From Rugalucina vietnamica (Eukaryota; Mollusca; Bivalvia; Lucinida; Lucinidae): a stretch of 64,000 bases of DNA. Where the stretch lies: NCBI GenBank assembly GCA_964017185.1, contig OZ024884.1, forward strand, positions 565,501-629,500, written 5' to 3'. This document shows, in pieces, positions 1 through 12,107 of this stretch. The notes under the pieces are model-generated. The model searched no databases. It had not been told where the DNA came from and was given only the letters and a program-made list of their open reading frames with translations. Every line of letters begins with the position of its first letter. The first letter of the stretch is position 1. A program made the position numbers and the translations under genes.

Positions 1-706
1 TGAGAAGCTGTTTATTTACCATTGGCTATTACCTAGCATAATTGTGTGTTACAAACGATGTCACTTAATAATATGCAGGTGTCCTTTTATAAAGATTTTT
101 TGTCAGGTGCATACATTCATTGAGGCATACGATTGTACAGCACCATTTTACAATGATAGAATTTCAGATTATAACTGTACATACATAAGATTTATGTTTC
201 AATGTGGAAACTAGGTTTGAAGTTGAACAATGGCAGATTCATAGTTAAATACATCAGTCCTTCATCTTATACTGAGTTGATCATCTTTACCATGAATATG
301 TTAAATAACTTTGAAGTACCGAATCGGCGATGTATGATAGTTGATTAAATGTTCAATGAAAATACATGTACAACCCATCATTTCACTTGGTCAATGCCCT
401 ATCGCAAAAGTAATCTGAAATCTAATGTCAGTGCCAATGCATTATGTTGTCTAATAATGCTAATGCCAATGCATTGTTTTTATAAACTAGATAATGCCAA
501 TGCTAATGTCAGTGCCCCAAATTAGTTTTAATGCTAATGACAATGCATTACTTGCTAACTAATGCTACCCAAGCCTGGTATATACATATTAGATGGGTGA
601 CTGATAGCTATAAACATTTTGTAATCTTGACCATACACAAGTTCGTGTACATATGGTTTAATGTTTAATGTTGCCATATACAGCAAAACGTCTTACTGCA
701 AATACA
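1..706. other. AT-rich spacer with no gene recognised
   Basis: I see no coding exon or RNA gene here. From about 432 to 560 the sequence carries a loose, degenerate repetition of TAATGCCAATGC-like words, probably a decayed simple repeat. Confidence 0.5.
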
Positions 707-946
707 TGTGAGCCTTCGCATGAGGAAACCAACAATTTGCATATGCGAAAACAAAGACGCAGATCAGCTGTGCAGTAACTGCACAGCTGATCAGCATCTT
801 TGTTTTCGCCACTCGGATAGTACAATTCCTCTACTTTCTAAATCCAAAATTTCCAGCCTCTGACCATCTTCTGTGACTGTACAGCCCAGTTTGTGTCGGG
901 CCTGGTCGGAACCCAAATTGTTGGTTTTCTCACGCACAGGCTCATG
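707..946. mobile_element. Fold-back MITE, family F2, copy 1
   Basis: The ends are inverted copies of a GAGCC...GAGGAAACC-like sequence. Just inside the left end is a perfect stem whose arms contain GCGAAAACAAAGACGC and AGCTG. The same layout recurs at 10,940-11,175, 25,492-25,726, 37,026-37,212, 38,668-38,840 and 55,811-56,033. There is no coding capacity. Inference: a non-autonomous DNA transposon family. Confidence 0.75.
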
Positions 947-1118
947 TGTACTTTTTCTTACGAAAGTGACTGATAAGGAAATAATACGAGTAATGCTTTC
1001 TTTTGAACTCCAGTCGTGTCCTAGTTTCATGATCAGAAACACAACTCAACCAAAATGCAACTAACCTGAAAGATTTTATTTTGAAAACAAAATATTTTTA
1101 AAGCATGATTGTCATTAT

Positions 1119-1217
1119 TTATACAATAGTAAAATAGACATTAGAATCCTTTGTGAATATGCCACCGGTTTCAAAGTGTACAACCGTAGGGCCTTTGTCG
1201 CAGTCTTGGACACCAAA
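1119..1217 (-). pseudogene. Stranded terminal exon for an amidase-like domain (paralogue of the last exon of gene C)
   Basis: A 99-nt exon with an acceptor (CTTATAG before 1217), 32 open codons and a TAA. It matches the terminal exon of gene C (26,051-26,149) in length, phase 0 and all but about 5 of 32 residues, including the VQDC, GPTVVH and GGIFTKD words. The intron and flank, out to about 1.36 kb, also match those of gene C. No partner exons for the linker or the rest of the amidase-like domain were found between 1.2 and 4 kb, and the preceding gene A ends in its own stop. Phase 0 does not fit the phase-1 exons of gene A. I read it as the remnant of a lost C-terminal module; alternative splicing from exons I failed to see is the other option. 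Confidence 0.6.
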
Positions 1218-1439
1218 CTATAAGAATAAAACACAAATGATTAGGTCAAATAGTAGCACAATAAAAAAAACAACTTTTGAATAGTGTTTCTAAGGTACAC
1301 CATTCATTAAATATTAAAGATAAAGATAAAGGCAATTTGAAGAAAGGCACATTGACCTATTTAATATAAAAAAAAACTCATCTCATCTCCAAACACTCCC
1401 ATATGGAACATGGGCCATGGAAAGTAGGTACATCCATTT

Positions 1440-1885
1440 TTATAGTTTATAGTTTTTAACCTCTAGCCCCAACCCCAGTGTTCCGATTCCATGAAATAAA
1501 ATTCAACGCTACATCTGGAGTACCTATGGGTTTAACTATGAAAGCCCTCTGATGAAAGGTTTTCAAGATATAGACTTCTAGAATACTATACCATAGAAAA
1601 GCCATTATTAATGGTGTTCTAGATTTTAACCTCTAGCCCCACCCCCCAGACGTGGACCCAGAGATTCGATGCAATAGAATGAAAGCCGACCCTACAGGGT
1701 ATCAATGGCCCATGTATCAATTATTTCTGATGAGTGGTTGTCAAGATATGGACTTCTAGAAAACTATACCACATAATAGCCATTTTTGAAGGTGTTCTAG
1801 ATTTTAACACCTCCAGTCCAACCCTCTGGCCTGGACCCAGGGGCCATAAAATGAAAGCTAACCCGACAGAGTATCTATGGTCCAA
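1440..1885. repeat. Degenerate tandem repeat, about 170-bp unit, 2.5-3 copies
   Basis: Successive blocks begin with TTTTAACCTCTAGCCCC-like sequence near 1457, 1625 and 1801 and share the order 'tcaagatat(a/g)gacttctaga..actatacca..gccatt..ggtgttctaga'. This may be an old satellite fragment or an internal repeat of a transposon. Confidence 0.6.
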
Positions 1886-2233
1886 GTATGAATGCTTTCT
1901 CTCACTTTAGAAAACAGACATACGCCACTGGATCTTGCATATGTAGTCTTTTCAAAAACTTATGATTACGCAATCGCTCTGCTGCTTACGATTCAGTGTG
2001 ACCGGCACTTAATATACGTGAATAGTAACGTTAGCACATTAGTAGAATAACGTCAAAAGTATACGATTGTGTGCTTGGCTGTCATTGCGAAAATTAAAGC
2101 TGGTGGAAAGCCGGAACTATCAAGCTCAATACTAGTTTAAATGAATGAGATATATATTGGTATTAGCTGTGAAACATATGAATGGGTCTTATTAGTGGTC
2201 TATGGGAACGATAATTAGTTTAAACATATAAAT

Positions 2234-2239
2234 TTTATT
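2234..2239 (-). terminator. Poly(A) signal AATAAA of gene A
   Basis: AATAAA on the minus strand lies about 65 nt past the TAA of gene A at 2303, in an AT-rich tract. It fits the 3' end of the short form of gene A. Confidence 0.5.
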
Positions 2240-2302
2240 CAAATAAATACATACATAAATCATACATTTACATACAATACAAACTAGGATTAGAATTGAA
2301 GC

Positions 2303-5300
2303 TTAAAACTTATTTAAATCTTCTCCAGACAGGCCTCTGCCCACTATAGGAGGGGTTGGTGTCGGTGAAGTAGTGTGGACAACTGATCCTGGAAAAATAA
2401 TGGCACTTTATTGGTACACAGTAATATAAAACAATCTAATATTTGTATCAATTGTAGACTTATAGCTACCAAATAATTAGAACATTTTCATTTATAGGTG
2501 TAAAGACTCAGCCCACTATAGGAGGGGTTGGCGTGGGTGAGATGGTGTGGACAACTGATTCTGGAAAAAAAATAATGGCACTTTAGTTGTACACTGTAAA
2601 ATAAAACAATCTGATATTTTGTATCTATTGTAGACTTATAGCTAGTTGTCAATTTGGGTTTTTCCCACCACGGTTTTTGGAGTGGAAGTTTCAGTCTGAT
2701 TGCGCCTTTTCCTGATCACTGTTTTCTTGTACCTTTGTATAGCTACCAAATAAGTAAAACATTTGAATAGAATTTGCACAGAGCGCTTTACCATTCATTT
2801 AAAAGGCTTTACGACTCAGAAATTGGCTTCTACATATATCCATAAACTTCAAAACTACGAAAACATTAAGCGCCACAACGGTTTGGTTTAACTCAGTTTT
2901 TTTTTTTAAATTAATAGCCTGGCGTCCCTTTCATGGGACATAGACAAACAGAATAGCCCCAAATGGGACGCCGCAGAACGCGGCGTCCCATCTGGGGATA
3001 TTCTGTTTGCTTGGAGGAATTTCATCGAAAAATGCTATGAAAATTAAACATCACTCCTAACACCCCTAAAAATTAAAGTGGACTCACCCAATGATAATGA
3101 TGGGAAAATGCATTCGTTAAATATGGGTTAAGTAACCACAATTGGACAAATTTACCTTTGCAGCGTTTATAACAGTATCGTGCATTACGTTATTGTAACT
3201 TACTGGCTTTGGTCATTCCATAAAGGACATATTACACAAACAAATTGCTTTATAGTGGTTCAGTCAGGCTCTGTAACTATAGTGAACGACGGAAAGAGAC
3301 AAACAGATAGCTGGTATTCAAACGAAAAAGACGTAAACTTTAACGCTCAACTCAATGCGCGCTCACAAAAAGTCAGAGAAAATCATTTAAGGTGAAATAA
3401 ATAATACAACATAAATCAATAAATAGATAGAGGATATTTACTTTTTTGAGTTGAACACCAAATATATTTCATCGAGTGAGTTGAAAACATGAAAATTTTC
3501 TCGAGTGCGTAGCACGAGTGAAAATTTAGATGTTTTCAAGTCACGAGATGAAATATATTTGGTATTTACCGATAAAAAGTAAATTTTCTTTTTATTTTAT
3601 ACAATACACGGGCATTTTCCTATTCACATTTAGCAGGCGGTGAAAATGCAAAAGACAAAAATTTTTGAAAACACAAATAATTTTGGTACCACATTGTTCC
3701 TAACGTTCTAACTAAGAAAATGAATACCCACACTTTATGTTTTCGTTCGTAAATAACGGAGTTATAGGCATTTAAATTTCTGAAGTGAGGCACATTTAAT
3801 GACGTCAAGTGAATGGAAACGTCAGAAGTAATCCAAACTCTACAGTGAAAATATCGGCTGATATCAATCACTAGTGAAAATATCAATATCAATTCTGCAG
3901 TGAAAATATCACTTTTATCCATTTTTGATATACATTAATTTCACTGCTAAGTATAAAATAAAAGAGTATAATAAATGACAAACCTGCTGATATTGTCTGG
4001 CATGTGCAGTCATTACGCTGTTTGGAATCTGAAAAGAAAGGAAAAGGTACAAGTAGGCAATGACATATAAAAAAAAGTACAAGTAGGCAACGATCAGGAA
4101 AAGACGCAATCAGAAAAAGATTCCCACTCCAAAAACCGAGGTGGGAAAAAACTATATTAACAATCAGGTACTTATACCATGAAAACATATCAAGTATCAT
4201 TGCCTAAAAGAAGAGTGTACAACGTTATAGTCAAACGGCCTAAAAGAAGAATGTACGTAGACCCATGCATAAATTAACCGTGTAAATATGCATCATATAT
4301 CTGGTTTTGTGGAATATGAACAGATACTTCATTCATAACTAAATTGTAAAATCTTTGAAGAGGGTACATGCTGCAAATATTGTTTTTATTTTTTCAATAT
4401 GTTGCTCCGACTTCAGAATTCCTATTCTGAGAAATTCATTATCGGGTTAGATTCATTTTCTAACCGGCGTTTTATATATTCGGTTCTGTTTGGATAACGC
4501 TAGTCCTTGTATCGACTATCCCGTAGAAAGTTGCAAAATTAAAGTATTTTCCTTTGGCTCCATTTCGCCAAATATAAAGGGTCACTAAAGAGGCTTAAGT
4601 AGCCGAAACCATGGTATGGCCCATCCCTTCTCTCATTAATATGCTCACTGATCTCTGTTTTATTTTTACTTGCTATTTCTGCAGCTGATGTTGTGCCGTG
4701 TGGCGGCCCTAAAAAGTCTCGCCGCACATCATCCATAGCGCAGATTATATTTTCCTTTTGATTTTTTGAGATCAGCGAGGTTATTCTGAGAAATTAGAAA
4801 TTCATTATCGGTTTAGATTCATTTTCTAACCGATGTTTTATATATTTGGCTCTGTTTGGATTAATGCTCACTGCTCTTAAAGGATCTCTTTTTTATTTTT
4901 GTTCATTTCCATAAATATATATAAAGTGAGTGAATATGTTTTGCTCACGGAAACAAACCAGTGGCCGTGGGAATCGATCTTATTACCCTATTATGCGTCC
5001 GGCGCACGCACTTGTCATTAAGCCACCACGACACCCTATGTGCTACTTTGACATATTCAATAGTCGACTTATATACATACACATGGGTATTTTAAAGCAA
5101 ATTACGATGTAAACCTTTGAAATTGCAGTATATTTATCTTGCAATCGTCGGCGGTTTATAAAGTGTTACTTATCAGGGTTCAGTACCCGAAACTGCGCAA
5201 TATGGCCCATACCACCCCCTTTGAACGTTTTCACTGCTCCTGAAGGATCTTACATTAATATGTCATTTACATGTACGGACCATCACCAGGGACAAGTTAA

Positions 5301-8300
5301 AATCGACTACTCACACGTATGGTCCACATGCATAACGAAAGCTAACGGACAGTCATATGTTCCCAAAGGCATATTATGTAAATCTGTCCAAACTGAAATT
5401 TGAAAAAAAATATCTTTTATAATATCAAATGATTCCTCTGTAGCATACAAGTATACTTAAGGAATGAAGAAACGCAACAAACACTTCGGGGTATTGTACG
5501 CTGGTATACAAGTATACCTAAGGAATAAAGAAACGCAACAAACACTTTGGTGTATTGTAGGCTGGCATACAAGTACACTTAAGGAATAAAAGAACGCAAC
5601 AAACACTTTGGGGTATTGTAGGCTGACTTTGTAATACAAGCCTGTGGTGTAACCGATCTTATTACATGAAACCAGCAGGTAAAGTCACTATGTCGGCTAC
5701 GTATGATTGATGGCGCGCAAATTACCTCAATGACCCGCAAGAAACATGATAAATTAAAATCAAAATTTTAACCAAAAAAACATTTTTATTGATTTGTTCA
5801 GGGGCCTGGATAGCGTAGTGGTTATCATAATCGCTTATCATCTTTACTTTGCGGTCTTGGTTTGATTCCGAGTTAATGAACGTGGCAGGATAGTGGTAAA
5901 CAATCTAAGGTCGAATTTTCTACACCGCATATGATCACAAATCGCTGTCAATCGAGCCTTCATGAACGCGTTATTCAAATAAATTCTGCGATTTTCCCAT
6001 GGCATGAAGTTTAGAACCGTAATTAAACTTACTGGATTTTTGTGAAAAACATCCTAAATGGTGTGGTTGGCCAGCCTCTAGGTAAAATTTGCTGTAAAGC
6101 TCTGGAATATAGCGAACATTGGTATTACATAAGACAGTGACAAACATGGTGTCTCCTTTATTCAGTATCAATAAATTCTTATATTTTTCTAACCCTATAC
6201 CTAATAAATGAAACCCAGATCAAACCAGTTCCGGGAGGTAAGCATATTTGACAAGTTCTTTATATTACCTTCAAGATTTATCTACACTCAAGTGATATTC
6301 AACTCAATGAAGTAAAAATTGTATAATGTATCAACATTCAATTAGGTTAACTAAAGACTTTTCATGCGTTTAATAACATTATTGGATCCGAAGTTTAAGT
6401 AACCTTTTTGTTTTATTTGTGTTTATTTATGGCTGAATGAGCATGATAATAAATAAAAATGCAGCATTTTTATCACTTTTTCTGTAGCATAATTATGTTT
6501 ATAAACATAATAAAATTTAAAAGTTAAGAAATGGTTGGTAAAACCTTAAACGGGATCTTCCCATCGGTGTTTCGTGATACCTTCACGGAAGGGGAACGAG
6601 GTACCAAACTGGAGCGGAGAGAAGGCTAGCCAGCTGATATATGAAAACCTTTGAGAAGCTCCTTAAGTTAAACATTACAATGCTATTTCAGCTGGGAATT
6701 TGGATTAATAGTGGAAAGGTCAAATAAAAAATGATTCATTGACTAGTTTCGGTAGACAAAAGGATTTATCTACAATCAAAATAATATTCACCGAACAATC
6801 AAAATAATATTCACCGGGTGAATATTATTTTGATTGTTTGGTGTAACCGAAGCCGAGCGGCATCACTGAATATATTTTTAGGTAGATAAATCCTTATATC
6901 TATAGGTAGCTGTACCTCGTTGAAGTCAATAATTGAATAATGTCAGCATTCACTAGAGTAGTATGCGAAATACTGACATGCATTGTAAAGGCATGAACGT
7001 CAATCTCATTAACTTAACCAATTGTCATTGTTGTTTTTATTATTGCTACTAGTTAATTATTATTTTAATTTACTTACGTTGGAAGTTATAATTCGCTCCA
7101 CAGTGATCTTTGGTGTTCGGAAATTCTGTGAATAAAAATGTGTTTAATACAAATCATATGAACCGCATTAATCTCAAACGTATATTTTATCTATACACAA
7201 AAGGAATGACTTCTGTCTAAACGTGGGACTAGTTTGACCGCCAGCGATATTCCGCATTCGTTCTAATTAGCGCACAGTGCGCCTAACTTTTCAAAATGAT
7301 TTAAAGTTAATGTAACAAAAATATCATTCTAATAAGCGCACTCTACGAACCAAACCAACACATTAACTTACAAAATAAACATGTCAAAATAATCAATTTC
7401 ACTGCCATTTTAGTGTTCCAATCGTATCCAAATAGCGTTTGACCATTTAATGTTACGTTTTAATGTGGTAAATGGGATATTTTTGTGTAAAAATTCTGTA
7501 AATATACCAATATGCTAGTCGAGCAGTGTGCGCTTATGCACACATTTTTCGGAAACCAGGGTGTGCGCTTATTGGAGCATGTGCGCGAATTAGAATTAAT
7601 ACTGCATTGTGTGCTTTTATACAATTGATTTGTCATCATGTAACTTCAATAGCTGCATTTGCATGTTAAAACATGGAGCGTGTTTCACATGCCATATTCT
7701 GCTAATGTGAACTGAGCACAACCTAATCCCCTGAGGTCAACCGAAAGGGTCAAATTTTTTCATTGATCTTTGTATGGCAAAGATATTTTGTTGTATACCC
7801 CATTTTGTTGTAACCGTTCGAACGTTTAAAACTGGGGTACCAGTGGTTGATGGTTATTCCGGAAGAACTAAAATACTCACTATAAACTTGACTATTAACC
7901 CTTTTTTACTATTTTCATTTGATATTAAACAAATTGTTAGATGTATATTAGTCAATGATTCTTCCCAAAGCTAGATTTTATACCAATTTTGTGGTTGCTA
8001 GGCAACTGTTAGGCTTGAAACGGCTTTTTGACCATGCACTCTTCTTGCTTAGCATCCACGCATGTTGCAAATCAAAAAACAATCGACATAAGTGATATAG
8101 CTGCACATGTGGTCTATTAATCAAAAGACACAACTGATAAGAAGACTGTTCCAAGTGATGATTGAACTCGTTTAACATAAATGTGCATTTTTTTTTCGAA
8201 TCCATGGACACATCAGGGGTTATAATATTGTACAGATAAGCATACTGTCAAATCTAGCCATCACAAAACACTAACACTTAATGCTCGGAGCCTGTGCTGA

Positions 8301-11300
8301 CGTGCGTTTGTGCATATGACTTCATTGCACCGAGTGTGTTAGCGGACATTACGAAAACGTGTCCATGTTATATACAGATGTTTCCTAAGTTGTAAAAATC
8401 AATAATTTTCAGAAGAAATACAAATTGATATTTTTTATAATATTTTAGCTCAAAACATACATTGTGGGTACTCGTTATAACCGCCTGGCCGAGGCGGTTC
8501 TAACATGTACCCACAATTTATGTTTTGAGCAAAAATAGAGTTTTAACTGAAAATTTTCATTTTTACATATGAAAAAGTTTTGTATATTGCATTGGCAAGT
8601 TTTCGTAAAGGGACTTACCACGTAGCATAGTGAACCGAAACTTGAAAATTTCGCCGTGGCATCTACACGTGGGCAGGGTTCCGGAGGCTGCAGCTGGAAA
8701 GGTTATCATCATTGAACATAACTATATATTATTCGGCCACTGGGCTACTCTCATGAATACTTTATTAGATTTATACTACTTTTAATGTAGGTAAAAGCTA
8801 AAGGTATTCAACTTACAGTTTTCCGTTAGAAAATTAGAATGATATAGGAATTTGCCCAATTCACTGGATTGGACAACATACATTTCTAACGGTAAATATG
8901 TGACAGCGGTCAACGCTGACTCAGTTTGCCTTTTTCTATAATCTCCCTACTTGAACAGATGGACTAGCCGACCACGCCCAAATATTAATATTAAAGTTGC
9001 CACCAATACAGTAACCCATTTGCCAAATAATATACACATGGAAATAAGTTAGTGAACCCCTTTTATATCCAAACTGATATGAAAATTATACGTGACAATA
9101 AGCGATCCCTCTTCTGAGCTGAGTGCAAATTGTGGGATTAAAAATGCTTGTCTGAGAAACTGGTTAAATTTCCAATACCAGTGGATTCACACTGAATACA
9201 TAGATTACATAATTATATTGACAGGAATGTTTTATGCCAATTTGAGTCGGCATTGAGTTATAAAGAATATTGTACTGTCTTCGAACTTTTTAACACCCTA
9301 TATACGTTCATATCAGCGTAATTTCGGACCTTTCAACTCTTGAAGTTCGATTTAAAAATGATAAAGCCAAACCATATATTTAGTAATACGTATGTCAGAA
9401 ATGTTTGTTGATTTTAAGGATGCCGCTGCCAGTGTATTTCTTACAGCGGTGGTGGACGCGGGCTCGATATAGTGGAAGCTTACCTTCAGCCATTTTCTGT
9501 ATGGCAAGTGTCACACAACCATGCCCTTCCGAATTGTGATGGTGCTGGTACAGGTCAGCGATAAGTCTAAATGCTGGAATAAGAAACAAATATTTGGCAG
9601 GTCATAGCATTTAAGTTTATTATCCAGATGAAAAGCACATGCAGGTTTTTTGATATCAGGTATCTCTCAGTTTTGAGAGCAACGTGTATTTCATAACGAC
9701 CGTAGCTAAGTATGGTGGGTAATATTTTTATAGGGTAAATTAGAGGTCCATACGATCTGTTACTCGCTTGACAGAACGCAGTTTCTTACCAGTATAGAAA
9801 TACAAGTCAAAACGTTTGACAAGATGACGGGCACCCTTCATTATCATTTAACCCATTTTTGACGAATGATCTTGCCCACCATCATCGTCTGGGCGAGTTC
9901 ACTTCCATTTTGAGGGGCGTCAGGAGAGATTTTGTTTTCTCATTTTTCGATGACAATTTCTCTACTCAAAGAGAATAGCCCCAGATGGATCGCTGCGTCC
10001 AGCGGCGCACATCTGGGGCTATGCTGTTTGCCTATGTTAAACAAACCAAAACGGACAGCAGGGCCCAGTTGATCAAAATTAACGATGTAACAATTCGTCA
10101 AAGTTTTAAATGGCAATATCACAAATCCACTGTTATTTTTGTTGAATCATGTGAGAATCCTTTGCATTTGGGAATGCAAAGGATTCTCACATTTTAGCAA
10201 AAAAAAATAACAGTGTATTTGCTTATGTAGTCAGCATTTATTTCACGAGTTGAGGTCTTAGCGATGATGTTAAGCTAACGCAGTTTTGAACAACTGGGCC
10301 CATGCTTATTTAAGAAATGAATTTCATTTTTCTGATGTTCATGGAGCTATGAACCGCAGTGGGTCGCGTGCAAAGTGAACCGCAGTGGGTCGCGTGCAAA
10401 GTGAATGACCCACTGCTAGCGACCAACTGCGGTTCATAGCTCCATGAACACCAGAAAAATAAAACTCATTGCTTATATTTACATTCATTCCTCTCTGTCG
10501 CTTGTTGAAAAATCACCAAGGCGGTCACATTTACCAGCAAACAGAGAATCTAAACACAGTGTGTGTTCAAACAGCGGAACGGCGTCGACGTTTACAACGT
10601 CCAATCAAATTGGCGAGATTCATGTTTTTTGACGTCAATGTTTGGATTACGTCACGTCGCGTGACACAATGTTGTTCATGGAAGTATGAACACAGATGAA
10701 CATCTAATGGTTCATCTATGGAGGTTTTAGAAAAATGTAAATATTACATTATGAACAGGTTCAATAAAAAGTACCTGAAATAACATCCATACATGGGTTG
10801 TCCCTCCATATATTCAAGATTTCTGAAATAAAAAATCAAATCAACAAAATATTGTAATGCCTATAATCTGAACGTTTCTTTTTAGACTAACATGTTTCCA
10901 AATTTATATCGTATACACTATGTATTGATTTCATTAAATGAGCCGCATCGTGAGAAAACCGGATTTTTGTCTATGCGAAAACAAAGGCGCACATCAGCTT
11001 CGCGGTAACCGCGAAGCTGATCAGCGCCTTTGTTTTCGCCACTCGGATAGTAAACTTTTTTTTTCTTTCTAAATCCGAAATTTCAAGTTTCTAATCATCT
11101 TCTGAGACTGTACAGCCCGGTTTGTGTCGGACCAGGTCGGAAATCCCGAAGCCCGGTTTTCTCACGTCGCGGCTCAAATGTAGGTTTAAAGGCGCTTTTA
11201 CGTGAAGGCATCTCGGAAACAAAATTTTATGGTGACTTGGTTTACAAATTTAAGAAACTTATAGAAAGGAATGATTTTTCTTTTCAGTTCAGAAAACAGA

Positions 11301-12057
11301 CGTATAGGATAAACTTTAATGTTATGCGACAGTTTGCATGCTTAGTTTTAATCCAATCATGGTTAATAACTATGCTGCTTCCTTTAATTGCACACCGGTG
11401 GGTCGGGCGTCAGACTCTATAATGGCTCCGACTTAAATCGTTGGGGTCGGAGCTTCTTGTCTGTTGCTTGGCACACCGGGGTTCAACTGGTGTTTTTCTT
11501 TTTCTCCGGAATTTTAGTAAATGGATCTCCGTCGTCGAGCAGCTTACTGAATCTGTAAGTCCTCGTTTTTGATTAATCAAGGTGGTTATAATGATTTATT
11601 TGTTTGTCCTTGATGATTCATTGACTAGTTTTAAAGATTCACCACGAGGACCGAACAACTAACTAAATGCTGTGCATAACTGCACAAGCTGAGGGTGAGG
11701 TTAGGCGCCTGTAAAATCTATTTAAGCCCGCCAGTAATTTTATAATACTGATCGTTCTAAGGTGATACTTGGTGGTTCTTAGTTTTCATGACATGCTGTT
11801 GAATTTTTGTGTTCTTAGTATTAGTATCTGATTGTTAATTTATTTTTCCCGCCTCGATTTTGGGTGTGGGGATTTCTTTCTGATTGCGCCATTTCCTGAC
11901 CACTTTTTTTCTACCAAATTCATTAATTTCCTGTCATGTTGTTAGCTCAAATGACAATATGAGAAATCATACATAAGGTGATAATAAAGATGGCCCAAAT
12001 GGCTCAATTTTTCATTTCCATATGAATTCATAATTCCGAATTCTGAATTCCGAATTT

Positions 12058-12107
<50 letters not shown>

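Noticed and set aside
9395-9589. Reading the exon at 9,484-9,573 as a single 64-codon gene
   Set aside because: Only the part between the acceptor and donor is conserved with 57,658-57,747 and 46,604-46,693; the frame ends run into introns.
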